In this document: positions 27,731 to 38,710 of the stretch, piece after piece
Position numbering within the stretch: the stretch's first letter is position 1
Layout: each line of letters starts with the position of its first letter
From: Aquaspirillum sp. LM1
GTDB taxonomy: Bacteria > Pseudomonadota > Gammaproteobacteria > Burkholderiales > Aquaspirillaceae
Direction: 5' to 3'
DNA: 64,000 nucleotides
NCBI RefSeq assembly: GCF_002002905.1
Contig: NZ_CP019509.1
Coordinates: forward strand, 1,178,001 to 1,242,000
Notes under the pieces: generated by a model
Database searches by the model: none
Told to the model about the DNA's origin: nothing
The model's input: the letters and a program-made list of their open reading frames with translations, nothing else
Translations under genes and position numbers: made by a program

Positions 27731-28060
27731 GATGCTTGACATCCTCCCCCGCCTAAAGTCGGGGGATTCCTACGGCGCTCGTCCCGGCATCGAGTCGGCA
27801 TGAGTCGCTTCGCTGGGTTCCTGCTGCTGGCGGCATGACCGCACCGCTCACTTCACAGGCGATCCGGGCTGCGGCTTCCCGCCCGGCGGAAGCGTCCGCC
27901 GTGTCCTGCCCTTCGTCTCGCAATAGTTGCATCCCGCGAGACAGGATGTTGATCGCGCCGACCAGATCGGCGTTTTCCTTAAAACCGCATTCAACACACT
28001 GGAACCGTGCCTGCGCCTGGCGCTGCCGCCGTCCACCTGAGCGTGCCTGCTGCCCAACGG
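27731..28060 (-). pseudogene. IS200/IS605-family tnpB remnant with right end
   Basis: On the minus strand the sequence [16 protein letters not shown] followed by LVGAINILSRG is the C-terminal zinc-finger region of TnpB, and a tail ending SAVGIPRL is typical. Upstream of about 28030 the frame breaks and the RuvC-like catalytic core is gone. Next to the tail, CCCCCGCC...AGTCGGGGG (about 27745-27767) forms the right-end hairpin that in intact elements also belongs to the omega-RNA. The remnant abuts the DUF692 gene. Confidence 0.82.
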
Positions 28061-28129
28061 GCATCCACACCCCTCTGCCGCCCCGGCCTGCGCCGGGGCG
28101 CACCCCCTTCTGAACATCAGGGAGGCACC

Positions 28130-29068
28130 ATGCCCCATCCCTCACTGGACCTGCCCGACCTGGGCTTTGGCGTTGGCCTGCGCAATACGCACTTGCCCGA
28201 CATTCTGGCGCATGGCCCGCGCGTGGACTGGTTTGAAATCATCAGCGAAAACTACATCGACCACCATGGCTACAGCCAGCATGTGCTGATGCAACTGCGC
28301 GAGCACACGCCGATGGTCATGCACGGCGTGTCGCTTTCCATCGGCAGCAGCGACCCGCTGAATATGGACTATCTGCACAAGCTGCGCACGCTGGCCGACG
28401 CCGTGCGCCCGGCGTGGATTTCTGACCACCTGTGCTGGACCGGCGCACTGACGGTGAATTCGCACGACCTGTTGCCGCTACCGCTGACCGAGGCCAGCTT
28501 TGCCCATGTCAAACAGCGGGTGCTGGCGGTGCAGGATTTTCTGGGGCGGCCATTGGTACTGGAAAACCCCAGCAGCTATGTGCAGTTTCGTCAGTCCACC
28601 CTGCCGGAATGGGCGTTTCTGGCCCGGCTGGTGGACGAAACCGGCTGTGCGCTGCTGCTGGACGTAAACAATGTGTATGTGTCGGCGTTCAACCATGGAT
28701 TTGACGCCGAGCACTATATCCGCCAGCTGCCGCACGACCATATCGCCCAGATTCATCTGGCCGGCCCCACTGATTGCGGCGACTATCTGCTGGATACCCA
28801 CGACCAGCCGGTGCACCGCCCGGCCTGGGCGCTGTATGCGCTGGCGCAACAGCTGTGCGGCGGCACCGTGTCCACCCTGCTGGAATGGGATGCCAATCTC
28901 CCCGACTACCCGCTGCTGCTGGCCGAGCTGGACAAAGCCCGGCAAGTGCTGCGTGGCGACATGCCTGACTGCCCGGCCCCGGTGCGCCTGCCCGCCGGTG
29001 CCACCGCGCTGTCCACCCCGATTGATCACCAGATGAGCCGCCATGACCGCCTCGCCGACCTTGTTTGA
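28130..29068 (+). CDS. DUF692 (MNIO) multinuclear iron-dependent oxidase family protein
   Basis: The 312-residue TIM-barrel protein has GLGFGVGLR-like N-terminus, [44 protein letters not shown] and IHLAGP, the metal-ligand segments of the MNIO family (formerly DUF692). Such enzymes, e.g. MbnB and the Buf/Hvf systems, modify cysteine residues of small precursor peptides with a partner protein. The start at 28130 has GGAGG at 28121-28125. It overlaps the DUF2063 partner gene by 26 bp. No precursor peptide gene is visible beside it. Confidence 0.9.
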   Translation: MPHPSLDLPDLGFGVGLRNTHLPDILAHGPRVDWFEIISENYIDHHGYSQHVLMQLREHTPMVMHGVSLSIGSSDPLNMDYLHKLRTLADAVRPAWISDHLCWTGALTVNSHDLLPLPLTEASFAHVKQRVLAVQDFLGRPLVLENPSSYVQFRQSTLPEWAFLARLVDETGCALLLDVNNVYVSAFNHGFDAEHYIRQLPHDHIAQIHLAGPTDCGDYLLDTHDQPVHRPAWALYALAQQLCGGTVSTLLEWDANLPDYPLLLAELDKARQVLRGDMPDCPAPVRLPAGATALSTPIDHQMSRHDRLADLV

Positions 29069-29861
29069 CAGCCAGCGCTGGCTGCTGACCGTGATGACGG
29101 CCAGCCAGGATATCAACCAGGCGCTGACCCTGGCCGACGATGCCCTGGGCCTGGCGCTGGAAGACATGATTGTGCCGCCGCCGCGCGGCAACGCCCGTGC
29201 CCGGGTGGCGGTGTACGCTGGCGGCTATGTGCAACGGCTGCTGGAATGCCTGCGGGCAGATTTCCCCCTGCTGGCGCGGGTGATGGGTGAAGCACTGTTT
29301 GATTTTTTTGCCCGCCGCTATCTCCAGCACTGCCCGTCCCGCTCCACCACCCTATACGATCTGGGCGCGCGCTTTCCGGCGTTTCTCGCCGCCAGCCAGC
29401 CTGCCGCAGCGGCACAAGACGCCAGCCTGGCGCTGCCGGTGGCGCTGGCGCAGCTGGAACGCGCCTATGTGGAGTGCCTGCGCGCACCGGGGCTGGAACA
29501 CACCGCGCCGCTGTTGTCTGACTGGTGGCTGGGGCTGGATGCGCACCGCTGGTGTGTGCCGCCTTGTGTGCGCCTGCTGGCGCTGCCATTGCCGCTGGCG
29601 GGCTACTGGCATGCCTTGCGCCAACTGGATGCTAGCGCGCCATTGCCGGAAACGCCCCCGCTCATGCCCAGCTGGATTGCGCTGACGCGGCAGCATTGGC
29701 GCGTCAGCGTGCTCGGGCTGCAGGACTGGCAGTATCAGCTGTTGTGCGCCCGCCAGCATCCGGCAGACGCCTCCCTGATGCACGGCACCAGCGTGCCGGG
29801 CGAACAGGCGCTGTGGCTGCATCAGGCTGCTGACCTGGGATTGCTTACGCCAGCGGCGTGA
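29043..29861 (+). CDS. DUF2063 partner protein of the MNIO enzyme (HvfC/BufC-like)
   Basis: The 272-residue product has an N-terminal helical DUF2063 domain (about 20-110: [26 protein letters not shown].. signature, cut short) and a C-terminal domain with weak similarity to peptide-recognition modules of MbnC/BufC. In characterised pairs this protein presents the precursor peptide to the MNIO enzyme. Overlap with the upstream gene indicates coupled translation. The start is ATG at 29043. Confidence 0.85.
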   Translation: MTASPTLFDSQRWLLTVMTASQDINQALTLADDALGLALEDMIVPPPRGNARARVAVYAGGYVQRLLECLRADFPLLARVMGEALFDFFARRYLQHCPSRSTTLYDLGARFPAFLAASQPAAAAQDASLALPVALAQLERAYVECLRAPGLEHTAPLLSDWWLGLDAHRWCVPPCVRLLALPLPLAGYWHALRQLDASAPLPETPPLMPSWIALTRQHWRVSVLGLQDWQYQLLCARQHPADASLMHGTSVPGEQALWLHQAADLGLLTPAA

Positions 29862-30066
29862 TGGGCTGATCTGGCATGACTCGCCGTTGTGCGGGAATCC
29901 CCGTCCTTTCAGTTGGAAAATGCGCGGTGTTTGCTGGGGTTTAATCTACCGAATTTGCGCCCAGGGGCCCCGGTCATCGCCCATCCCTTCGATTGCCCTG
30001 GCCCTAGGCGAGAGGGGAGGAGGATGTCAAACTTGCGCCTTTGTTGCTGCTTTTGAAAGATGCCCC

Positions 30067-30540
30067 GTGTACTTTGAACATGTGATTCAGGTGAATGACC
30101 TGAGCAAGCCGCTGCTGGCGGTGATTCCCCGCGATACCTTGTGGCGCGGGCTGTTGCGCCGGGCGGAACGGCCCCAGGATTTTCTGCCCGATCTGGCCCA
30201 GGGCGAAATTATTGAGCGCGGCGATGGCTGGTTTCGCCGGGTGGTGCAGATGGGCACGCTGCAGGTACACGACCGGGTGACCCTGCACCCCGGCCAGCGC
30301 CTGCAGTACGACACCGCTGCGGGAGAAGGCTATCCGGCCAGCCGCCTGACGGTCAGCATTGAAGAACCAGAAACCGATGCGTTGTTTGTGCGCTTTGTTT
30401 ACCAGAGCGAACTGCCCGAGCAGACGCCTGCCGACGGCGAAGTGGATTACATTGCCTATCTGAAGTCGGCTTACCAGCAAATGGACATCGACGCCCTGGT
30501 GATGCTGCGCCGGATGGTGGAAGCCGGCGAGCTGGAATAA
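30067..30540 (+). CDS. DUF1857 (SRPBCC superfamily) protein
   Basis: The 157-residue product starts YFEHVIQVNDLSKP and shows the hydrophobic helix-grip pattern of SRPBCC/AtaL-like proteins, with LTVSIEEPETDALFVRFVYQ in the beta-sheet part. Members bind small hydrophobic ligands; the function here is unknown. GTG at 30067 is chosen because the family N-terminus begins there, while the upstream open frame has atypical composition. Confidence 0.75.
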   Translation: MYFEHVIQVNDLSKPLLAVIPRDTLWRGLLRRAERPQDFLPDLAQGEIIERGDGWFRRVVQMGTLQVHDRVTLHPGQRLQYDTAAGEGYPASRLTVSIEEPETDALFVRFVYQSELPEQTPADGEVDYIAYLKSAYQQMDIDALVMLRRMVEAGELE

Positions 30541-30572
30541 GCACTGCCGAGCGCTCAGGCCTGGTCGCTTGG

Positions 30573-30680
30573 GGACGCGCGGATTGATTCAGAAAAATCG
30601 GTTTTTCCAAAAATAAAACCAAGCAAAATCAACACCCTGTATTCCAGCCTTCGCGGGAATGACGATTTTTTCAGCGTATT
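30573..30680 (+). mobile_element. Family-1 MITE abutting the argP stop codon
   Basis: It starts GGACGCGCGGATTGATTCAG and ends TCAGCGTATT, with a slightly degenerate palindrome (ATTCCAGCCTTCGCGGGAAT) followed by TTTTTT. The adjoining CTTAG contains the TAA stop of argP on the minus strand. Confidence 0.85.
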
Positions 30681-30681
30681 C

Positions 30682-31578
30682 TTAGCCCACCGGCTCCAGC
30701 TGCTGTTGCGCGCCAGCCAGCAGCGCTGCGCCAAAGCGCGCCAGCCGGGGCGATTGCAGCGCCCAGCAGTGCCAGTACAGGGTAATGGCTGGCGCAGGCT
30801 GGGCGGCCAGGTCATGCAGCTGGCCACTGGCCAGTAATGGGGCCACCTGCAGGCGCGGGGTCAGGCCGTAGCCCAGCCCGGCGCGGATCATGTCAAGCAG
30901 GGCGTGAATCGACGGCACGGTAAACTGTGGGAAATCCGCCGGGCCAATGCCGCGTTCGGCCATAAAGTTCAGATGCAGGCTGTCCTTGCGGTTAAACAGG
31001 ATGGCCGGGGCGGCCCGCAGCGCCTCGGGGGTGAGGCCATTGGCAAAATAGCGGGCGGCAAACGCCGGCGTGGTCACGCAGGCATACGGCATCTGCCCCA
31101 GGCACACGCTCTGGCAGCCAGTCAGCGCCTGCGCCTGGCTGGTGACGCAGCCAATCACATCACCGTTTTTCAGCAGGGCGTGGGTATAGTCCTGATCGTC
31201 CACCGTCAGTTGCAACAGCAACTGCTCTTGCGCCGCGCAGTCGGCCACCGCGTCAATAAACCAGGTGTCCAGCGAATCGGCATTGACCGCAATCGACAAT
31301 GCGGTAAAGGCCGGCGCGCTGTCGTCGTCGCTCAGTTCACGCAGCAATTCCGCTTCCAGCACGCCCAGCTGGCGCACATGGCGCAGCAGGCGCTTGCCCG
31401 CCGGGGTGGCGCGCACTGGCTGGCTGCGAATCAGCACGGTCTGGCCAATACGTTCTTCCAGCTGGCGAATGCGCTGTGACACCGCCGATGGGGTGATGCA
31501 CAGCCGCTGGGCGGCTTTGTCAAAGCTGCCGGCCTGCAGCACGGCGTCCAGCGCCATCAACGGTTTGCTGTCGAGCAT
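30682..31578 (-). CDS. argP: LysR-family regulator ArgP (IciA)
   Basis: The 298-residue protein has a winged helix-turn-helix (about 1-60: AVLQAGSFDKAAQRL, CITPSAVSQRIRQLEE) and an effector domain. The sequence follows the ArgP/LysG family, whose members sense arginine or lysine and activate the exporter gene. The gene is divergent from argO with a 99-bp shared promoter region, the classic arrangement. Start at 31578 (MLDSKP) matches the family N-terminus. Confidence 0.92.
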   Translation of the reverse strand: MLDSKPLMALDAVLQAGSFDKAAQRLCITPSAVSQRIRQLEERIGQTVLIRSQPVRATPAGKRLLRHVRQLGVLEAELLRELSDDDSAPAFTALSIAVNADSLDTWFIDAVADCAAQEQLLLQLTVDDQDYTHALLKNGDVIGCVTSQAQALTGCQSVCLGQMPYACVTTPAFAARYFANGLTPEALRAAPAILFNRKDSLHLNFMAERGIGPADFPQFTVPSIHALLDMIRAGLGYGLTPRLQVAPLLASGQLHDLAAQPAPAITLYWHCWALQSPRLARFGAALLAGAQQQLEPVG

Positions 31579-31677
31579 GACATGAATTTTTCTAATGAAG
31601 GTGAAAAACAATCAATTTTACTGAATTTGGCACACCCCGTAAGCTGGCCCCATCGTAAATTTTTTGGGAGCGGCAGC

Positions 31678-32286
31678 ATGCAAAGCGCAGTGTTTTTTCA
31701 GGGGCTGGCCATCAGTGCCGGCCTGATTGTGGCAATTGGCGCACAAAACGCCTTTGTGCTGGCGCAGGGCGTGCGTGGCGTCCACCGGTTGCAGATTGCC
31801 GTGGCTTGCGCCAGTTCGGATGCCTTGCTGATTGCGCTGGGGGTGGGTGGCGCTGGGGCGCTGATTGCCCAGCAGCCGCAACTGCTGGCGCTGGCGCGCT
31901 GGGGCGGCGCGGCGTTTTTGCTGGTGTACGCGCTGTTGGCATTGCGCCGGGCCTGGCACGGCGAATCCATGCACTTGCCAGAAGCCAATAACCAGACCGT
32001 CTGGCGCGCGCTGGCGGCCACCCTGGCGGTGACCTGGCTGAATCCGCATGTGTATCTGGACACGGTGGTGCTGCTGGGGGGCGTGGCCGCCAACCTGCCG
32101 GCGCAGGACCGGCTAAGCTTTGGCCTGGGGGCCATGCTGGCATCGTGGCTGTGGTTTTTTGCCCTGGCCTACGGTGCACGCCTGCTGGCCCCGCTGTTTG
32201 CTCGTCCCAACAGCTGGCGGGTGCTGGATGTCGGGGTGGCCACGGTGATGCTGCTGGTGGCCTGGCAACTGGTGCAGGGGCGCTAA
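31678..32286 (+). CDS. argO: Arginine/lysine exporter, LysE family
   Basis: The 202-residue inner-membrane protein has about five to six hydrophobic segments. The N-terminal FFQGLAISAGLIVAIGAQNAFVLAQG is the LysE/ArgO signature, with VTWLNPHVYLDTVVLLG later. It exports basic amino acids to prevent overload and is presumably activated by the divergent argP product. GGGAG at about 31667-31671 precedes the ATG at 31678. Confidence 0.93.
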   Translation: MQSAVFFQGLAISAGLIVAIGAQNAFVLAQGVRGVHRLQIAVACASSDALLIALGVGGAGALIAQQPQLLALARWGGAAFLLVYALLALRRAWHGESMHLPEANNQTVWRALAATLAVTWLNPHVYLDTVVLLGGVAANLPAQDRLSFGLGAMLASWLWFFALAYGARLLAPLFARPNSWRVLDVGVATVMLLVAWQLVQGR

Positions 32287-32315
32287 GCGCCGCGCAAAGT
32301 GCGGCCACATGAGCG

Positions 32316-32392
32316 CCGCAAGCAAAACCCAGCAAAATCAACACCCTGGATTCCCGCCTTCGCGGGAATGATGATTTTTTTCAGCGTATCTT
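32316..32392 (+). mobile_element. Family-1 MITE, left end truncated, abutting the yajQ stop
   Basis: Only the part from AAGCAAAACCCAGCAAAATC through the perfect dRS3-like palindrome to TCAGCGTATC remains. The next bases TTTTAG include the TAA stop of yajQ on the minus strand, the same arrangement as at argP. Confidence 0.8.
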
Positions 32393-32878
32393 TTAGTCGC
32401 GGAAATTATTGTACTGCAGCGGAAAATCGGTAATTTCCTTGCGCACCATGGCAATGCAGTCCTGCAGCAGGTCGCGCTTGGCACCGGATACGCGCACGGC
32501 GTCGCCCTGGATGGAGGCCTGGACTTTCAGCTTGCTGTCCTTGATCAGCCGCACCAGTTTTTTCGCCAGTTCGGTTTCCACGCCCACCTTGACGGTGATG
32601 GCCTGCTTGACCTTGTTGCCGCTGACTTTTTCCACCTTGCCGTATTCCAGGCAGCGGATGTCCACATTGCGCTTGCTCAGCTTGGTTTTCAGCACGTCGA
32701 TCACTTGTTCCAGCTTGAAGTCATCGTCGGCAAACACGGTCAGCACCTTGTCGCCCTGCTCCACGCGGGCGTCGGAGCCTTTGAAGTCGAAGCGGTTGGT
32801 CACTTCCTTATTACATTGCTCAACGGCATTCTTGATTTCAGTCAAATCCACTTCGGACACAATATCAAACGACGGCAT
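32393..32878 (-). CDS. yajQ: YajQ-family nucleotide-binding protein
   Basis: This 161-residue UPF0234 protein contains two ferredoxin-like domains. It has [19 protein letters not shown] at the start and the C-terminal [12 protein letters not shown]...[10 protein letters not shown] tail that is nearly invariant in the family. Members bind nucleic acids and cyclic di-GMP and can act as regulators. Start at 32878; the longer frame adds two unlikely codons. Confidence 0.95.
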   Translation of the reverse strand: MPSFDIVSEVDLTEIKNAVEQCNKEVTNRFDFKGSDARVEQGDKVLTVFADDDFKLEQVIDVLKTKLSKRNVDIRCLEYGKVEKVSGNKVKQAITVKVGVETELAKKLVRLIKDSKLKVQASIQGDAVRVSGAKRDLLQDCIAMVRKEITDFPLQYNNFRD

Positions 32879-32941
32879 ACACACTTCCTGAAAAAAATAC
32901 AGATGACCGCCAGCGGCCCCAGGCCGTGGCGCTTGGCTGGC

Positions 32942-33145
32942 TTAATTGGCCAGAATGAAGCTGACCAGCAGCTCCTTGAACACAAAACCGGTCACACCAA
33001 AGCCCAGGGCCAGAAACAGCACAAACATGCCAAAGCGCCCGGCGTTGGATTGCTTGCCCAGATCCCAGATGATGAACCCCATGAACAGGATCAGGCCGCT
33101 CAGCAGCACCGCCATGGAAATATTGGTAAATTGTTCTTCAGACAT
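32942..33145 (-). CDS. DUF2788 small membrane protein
   Basis: The 67-residue product has two hydrophobic helices (about 10-30 and 38-60) around WDLGKQSNAGRFG. This matches the DUF2788 family found mainly in beta/gammaproteobacteria, function unknown. It lies 63 bp upstream of yajQ on the same strand and may be co-transcribed. Confidence 0.85.
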   Translation of the reverse strand: MSEEQFTNISMAVLLSGLILFMGFIIWDLGKQSNAGRFGMFVLFLALGFGVTGFVFKELLVSFILAN

Positions 33146-33451
33146 CGTTTTCCACCATATTCGGGTAAGCGCCGCCTGGCGGCTGGACGGGACGAGGGCC
33201 ATGCCGGCAGCGCGTGGCATGGGCGCAGGCCCCCATGCTATGCTGCGTGGTGCGCGCCACGTAAAGGGCTGTATTGTAAAGTCTCTTCGCCGGAAAACCC
33301 AGCCTGTCAGCAGCAGAAGCTTTTGGTCGATGGCGCAATCAGTCCATCATCTTGTGCAGGAAGTCATATAATGGCAACACAAGCTTAATATTGTGCAGTG
33401 CAAACCCGCCGTATCATCGTCGGCATGTTCGACACTCACCAGGGACGTGAC

Positions 33452-33850
33452 ATGAATGCAGCAAAAAAAATCCGCAAACTGATCGAATCCGGCACCGCCG
33501 AAGGCGATATGGCCGTATTGGTTGATCTGGCACGCAGCCTGGAGACCGGAATCCCTTTCCAGCTGGCCCAGCTGAATACGCTGGACATGCGCCATTTTGA
33601 CCTGGCCATGGAACTGATCGCCGACTGGCGTTTTGACCACCATATTCCGGCCCGCCGCAAACTGACCGACGTGATCATGAACCTGCACGAACAGACCACC
33701 GCCGAAAGCGTGGGCCTGGAAGCGCTGGCTGAACGCATCGACACCGAAGCCGAGGCCAACACCACGGCTGAGGCTGAAGCCAAGGTCGAGCCAGTGGCAG
33801 AGCCGGCAGCAACAGGCAAGGCGGGCAAAAAGGCCGCCAAGGTGGACTGA
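33452..33850 (+). CDS. Hypothetical acidic protein upstream of the argG terminator
   Basis: The 132-residue soluble product has a globular first part (MNAAKKIRKLIESGTAEGD..., to about residue 80) and an Ala/Glu-rich, then Lys-rich tail (from about 95) that looks disordered. AGGGACG precedes the ATG at 33452. No family is recognised. It ends 15 bp before a strong bidirectional terminator shared with argG. Confidence 0.75.
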   Translation: MNAAKKIRKLIESGTAEGDMAVLVDLARSLETGIPFQLAQLNTLDMRHFDLAMELIADWRFDHHIPARRKLTDVIMNLHEQTTAESVGLEALAERIDTEAEANTTAEAEAKVEPVAEPAATGKAGKKAAKVD

Positions 33851-33864
33851 GCCTTCTGTCCGCC

Positions 33865-33910
33865 CATGAAAAAAACCGCTGAGGTGTACCTATCAGCGGT
33901 TTTTTTCATG
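33865..33910. terminator. Bidirectional terminator between convergent genes
   Basis: An 18-bp perfect stem (CATGAAAAAAACCGCTGA and its complement) around a 10-base loop gives an A-run on one side and a T-run on the other, so it works on both strands, ending the upstream gene (+) and argG (-). Confidence 0.93.
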
Positions 33911-33965
33911 GCAGCGTATATTGAGCGCCCGGCGGGTTTTCCCCACCGGGCGCTTGCGTTCAGGC

Positions 33966-35195
<1,230 letters not shown>

Positions 35196-35326
35196 AATCA
35201 GTTCTTTCACTATTCTAAAGGGCCTGCCCACCCCGCTTGTGGCAGGAATGCGCCAGGCCCTAAAAGAAGCACGCCCGCCAGATGCGGGCACAGCTTCCAG
35301 AAACAGGTGTCAGGGCAACACCCGGC

Positions 35327-36256
35327 TTATTTCTTGTCGGCCACCCGGCCCAGCAACAGAAACTCGACCAGCGCCTTTTGCACATGCATGCGGTTTTCGG
35401 CCTCGTCCCACACCACGCTATTGGGGCCGTCGATCACCTCGGCGCTGACTTCCTCGCCCCGGTGGGCCGGCAGGCAGTGCATGAACATCGCATCCGGCTT
35501 GGCGGCGGCCATCACTTCGGCAGTGACGGCAAAGCCGACAAAGGCCTGATGGCGCACGTCAGCTTCGGCTTCAAAGCCCATGCTGGTGTACACGTCGGTG
35601 GTGACGATGTCGGCGTGGCGGGCGGCGTCCAGCGGGTCGGCGCACACTTCAAACACCTCAGGCCCGTAGTCCTGGCCATCCAGCACGCTGACTTCGTACC
35701 CCTTGGGCGAGGCAATGCGCAGCTTGAACCCCAATAGTTTAGCCGCTTGCAGCCAGGTGCGGGCGACATTGTTGCCGTCGCCAATCCAGGCCACCGTGCG
35801 CCCGGAAATCGGCCCGCGCTGTTCAATCCAGGTAAACAGATCGGCCAGCACCTGGCAGGGATGGTATTCATTGGTCAGGCCGTTGATCACCGGCACCCGC
35901 GAAAACGCCGCCAGGCGCTCCACCAGGGTTTGCTCGAAGGTGCGGATCATGATCACGTCGGACATGCGCGACAGCACGCGCGCGGTGTCTTCAATCGGCT
36001 CGCCGCGCCCCAGTTGCGAGGTTTTGGTGTCGAGGAACATGGCATGTCCGCCCATCTGGGCCATGCCGGCTTCAAACGAGGCGCGGGTGCGGGTGGAGTT
36101 CTTTTCGAACACCATCGACATGACCTTGCCGACCAGGGGCCGGTACAGTTCGCCATCGTAGTGACGTCGCTTCAGGATTCGGCTCCGCTCGAACAGGTGC
36201 AGATACTCGTCACGGGTCAAATCGCTGAATTGCAGGTAATGTCTGGCTGGCTTCAT
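35327..36256 (-). CDS. argF: Ornithine carbamoyltransferase
   Basis: The 309-residue enzyme makes citrulline from ornithine and carbamoyl phosphate. It has the carbamoyl-phosphate motif NSTRTRASFE, HPCQVLADLFT, DGNNVARTW, and the ornithine-binding MHCLPAHRGEEVS. Start ATG at 36256 (MKPARHYLQFSDL) matches the family, and the upstream frame is rejected. Its partner step (argG) follows directly. Confidence 0.97.
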   Translation of the reverse strand: MKPARHYLQFSDLTRDEYLHLFERSRILKRRHYDGELYRPLVGKVMSMVFEKNSTRTRASFEAGMAQMGGHAMFLDTKTSQLGRGEPIEDTARVLSRMSDVIMIRTFEQTLVERLAAFSRVPVINGLTNEYHPCQVLADLFTWIEQRGPISGRTVAWIGDGNNVARTWLQAAKLLGFKLRIASPKGYEVSVLDGQDYGPEVFEVCADPLDAARHADIVTTDVYTSMGFEAEADVRHQAFVGFAVTAEVMAAAKPDAMFMHCLPAHRGEEVSAEVIDGPNSVVWDEAENRMHVQKALVEFLLLGRVADKK

Positions 36257-36480
36257 GATGAAAGTAAGGTCCGTAGGATGTCTACCCCGCCGGGCGATAC
36301 ACCATCGCCCTGAGCCGGGAAACGCATCACCGGGTGCGTACACGCGCGGCAGATGCCTGCACCCGAACACGGGTGCCAAAATGCCACGCCCGGCCAGGCC
36401 GGGCGCGTGTTATACAGCAATAGCCTTGCTGCAAGTGCTAGTTTTAACGGATTTGACCGAGGCTGGCAAGGTTTACATCA

Positions 36481-38430
36481 TCATGCAAAGCGCCCGCCCG
36501 GCAACTGGGCCAGCTCCGCCTCGGCCAATACCCGCAAGGCCGGCTCGCCCAGAGCCTCGTCCACCCCGTGCAATTCCACGGTTTTTTGCGAAGCGCCCAG
36601 CCGGGCCAGATAAGTTAAAATCGGCAAATCAATCACCTGCCCCGGCACCAGCACCGGAATCCCCGGCGGATAGGGCACAATCTGGTCGCAACTGACCCGC
36701 CCCACCAGCGCCGGATTGGGCTGGCCCTGCTCGTCAAACAGCGGCACCCGTTCGCCCGACTCATAAAACGCATCACGCGGCAGGCAGGCCAGCCGGGTAA
36801 AGCGCGGAATCTCCGGCATGCGCTGGCGCAGCGGCTGCGCGCGGCCTTCGCGCGCCAGGCGCAGCATGGCATCGTACAGCCGCGACACCTTGCTGCGCGT
36901 GGTGCCCAGCGTCACCAGCAGGGTCAGCGTATTGAAGGTGGATTTTTCCACCTGGATATTGAAACGCTCGAACAGCGCCTCGCGCAGCTCGTCGGCACTG
37001 TAGCCACTGGCAGAAATATCCACGGTCAGCTTGGTTGGGTCGAGCTGCACCCCATCGTCGCGCACCTCGTCCGGCAGCAGCGCGTCCAGATCCAGCACAC
37101 GAAACACCCCGGTGGCGTTGATCTGCTCGCGCAGCTCAGCCGCCAGGCGCAGCGAGCGCGACAGCAATTTATAGCCTTCCATCACCGCCTGCTTGCGCGC
37201 CACGTCCAGGCTGGCAATCAAGCCGTATTGCGGGCTGGTGGAGGTGTGCATGTTCAGGTTTTCGCGGAACAGATGGCCGTTGAAATCCGGGTCGTTGACA
37301 TGAATCATGCTGGCCTGGGAAAACGCCGACAGCACCTTGTGGGTAGACTGGGTGGCGTAATCGGCCCCGCACTCCAGCGCGGTGGGGCGAAACGCCGGGT
37401 GAAAGCGCCCGCAGCCATACCAGGCTTCATCCACAATCACCTTGATGCCGTATTCATGCGCAGCGGCAATGATCGGTGCCAGATCATAACGAAAGCCATC
37501 GTAGGTACACGAAGTCAGAATCAGCGCCTTGGCCTGCGGGTTGGCCTGCATCGCCGCCAGCAGCGTAGCCTTGGGTACCGGGCCAAAAATCCCGTACTGG
37601 CGGTTGATCGACGAATCCAGATACACCGGCCTGGCCCCGGACAAAATCACCGCATGGTGTACCGACTTGTGGCAATTGCGGTCCAGCAGCAGCACATCGC
37701 CCGGTGCCAGCAGGGTTTGCACAATCACCTTATTGGCCGTTGAAGTGCCATTGGTGGCAAAAAACGTCCGCCGCGCACCAAACGCCTGCGCCGCCAGCTT
37801 TTGCGCCTGCTGAATCACCCCGGTGGGGTGCAGCAGCGAATCCAGCATCGGCACCGACACCGACAAATCGGCGCGCAGCATGTCCTCGCCGGCAAAATCA
37901 AAAAAGTCGCGCACCCACGGGCTGGCGCGCAGCGAGTCGCCGCCGGAATGGCCGGGGGTGTGCCAGGAATCCTTGGCCATCGCCACGTAGCGCTTGAGCC
38001 GGTCGAAAAACGGCGTGGCCGATTTTTCCACCAGCTCAGCGTGGATAATGCGCAGCCAGCCGGCCCAATCGCCCTCCTCGCGGAAGAAATAGCCGTTCAC
38101 GCTGTCCGCTGACAAGGTATCGACCATGGCTTTTTCATCGTCATTGTCCAGCAGCACATACAAGGTCAGCTCCGGACGCAGCTGATTAAGCGCATCCACC
38201 AGCGCAATTGCCCCACGCGCCGGCATGCTCTCGTCCACCAGCGCCCCCTGCACATCACCCTCCGCCGCCACCAGCCGCAACGCCTCATCGGCACTGGCCG
38301 CCGGCACAAACTCCAGCCCCGGCGACACTTCATGCTGCGCCGCCAGCGCATTCAGACCCTGCACGGTTTCTTGCAGCCAGCGGGTATCGTGGCTGACCAC
38401 CACCATCAGACAAACAGGAGACGACATCAT
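36481..38430 (-). CDS. Orn/Lys/Arg decarboxylase, fold type I
   Basis: The 649-residue PLP enzyme has an N-terminal response-regulator-like wing domain (about 1-120), the large PLP domain and a C-terminal OKR domain. It has KDSWHTPGHSGGDS, FATNGTSTANK, IVDEAWYG and STHKVLSAFSQASM, where the lysine binds PLP. It decarboxylates arginine, lysine or ornithine; which one cannot be told from sequence. The start at 38430 follows GGAAAA. The window also has a fold III SpeA at 50355, so polyamine synthesis and acid-stress decarboxylation may be split. Confidence 0.9.
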   Translation of the reverse strand: MMSSPVCLMVVVSHDTRWLQETVQGLNALAAQHEVSPGLEFVPAASADEALRLVAAEGDVQGALVDESMPARGAIALVDALNQLRPELTLYVLLDNDDEKAMVDTLSADSVNGYFFREEGDWAGWLRIIHAELVEKSATPFFDRLKRYVAMAKDSWHTPGHSGGDSLRASPWVRDFFDFAGEDMLRADLSVSVPMLDSLLHPTGVIQQAQKLAAQAFGARRTFFATNGTSTANKVIVQTLLAPGDVLLLDRNCHKSVHHAVILSGARPVYLDSSINRQYGIFGPVPKATLLAAMQANPQAKALILTSCTYDGFRYDLAPIIAAAHEYGIKVIVDEAWYGCGRFHPAFRPTALECGADYATQSTHKVLSAFSQASMIHVNDPDFNGHLFRENLNMHTSTSPQYGLIASLDVARKQAVMEGYKLLSRSLRLAAELREQINATGVFRVLDLDALLPDEVRDDGVQLDPTKLTVDISASGYSADELREALFERFNIQVEKSTFNTLTLLVTLGTTRSKVSRLYDAMLRLAREGRAQPLRQRMPEIPRFTRLACLPRDAFYESGERVPLFDEQGQPNPALVGRVSCDQIVPYPPGIPVLVPGQVIDLPILTYLARLGASQKTVELHGVDEALGEPALRVLAEAELAQLPGGRFA

Positions 38431-38710
38431 CGCAATTTTCCAGAACACGGCCACCGCGCACGATGGCCCAACCGGGACGATCACCCCGGCCACACCCGGC
38501 AGGCTTGTGGCCCACCAGACCCGACCGCCCAGTGCAGACCGGGCGGAATGCCGGCAAACCGGCGTTTGAATGGGTACTTTGCCAGTAAAAGAGAGGGCAA
38601 GGCAATCATGATGTAAAATAGACATGGCTGGAAAATCAGCGAATTTACAAGCTGGCTTTTTCTCTGCCTTGTCTCGACTATTTTTTAACACCTTAAGGTA
38701 GCAATTGCTG

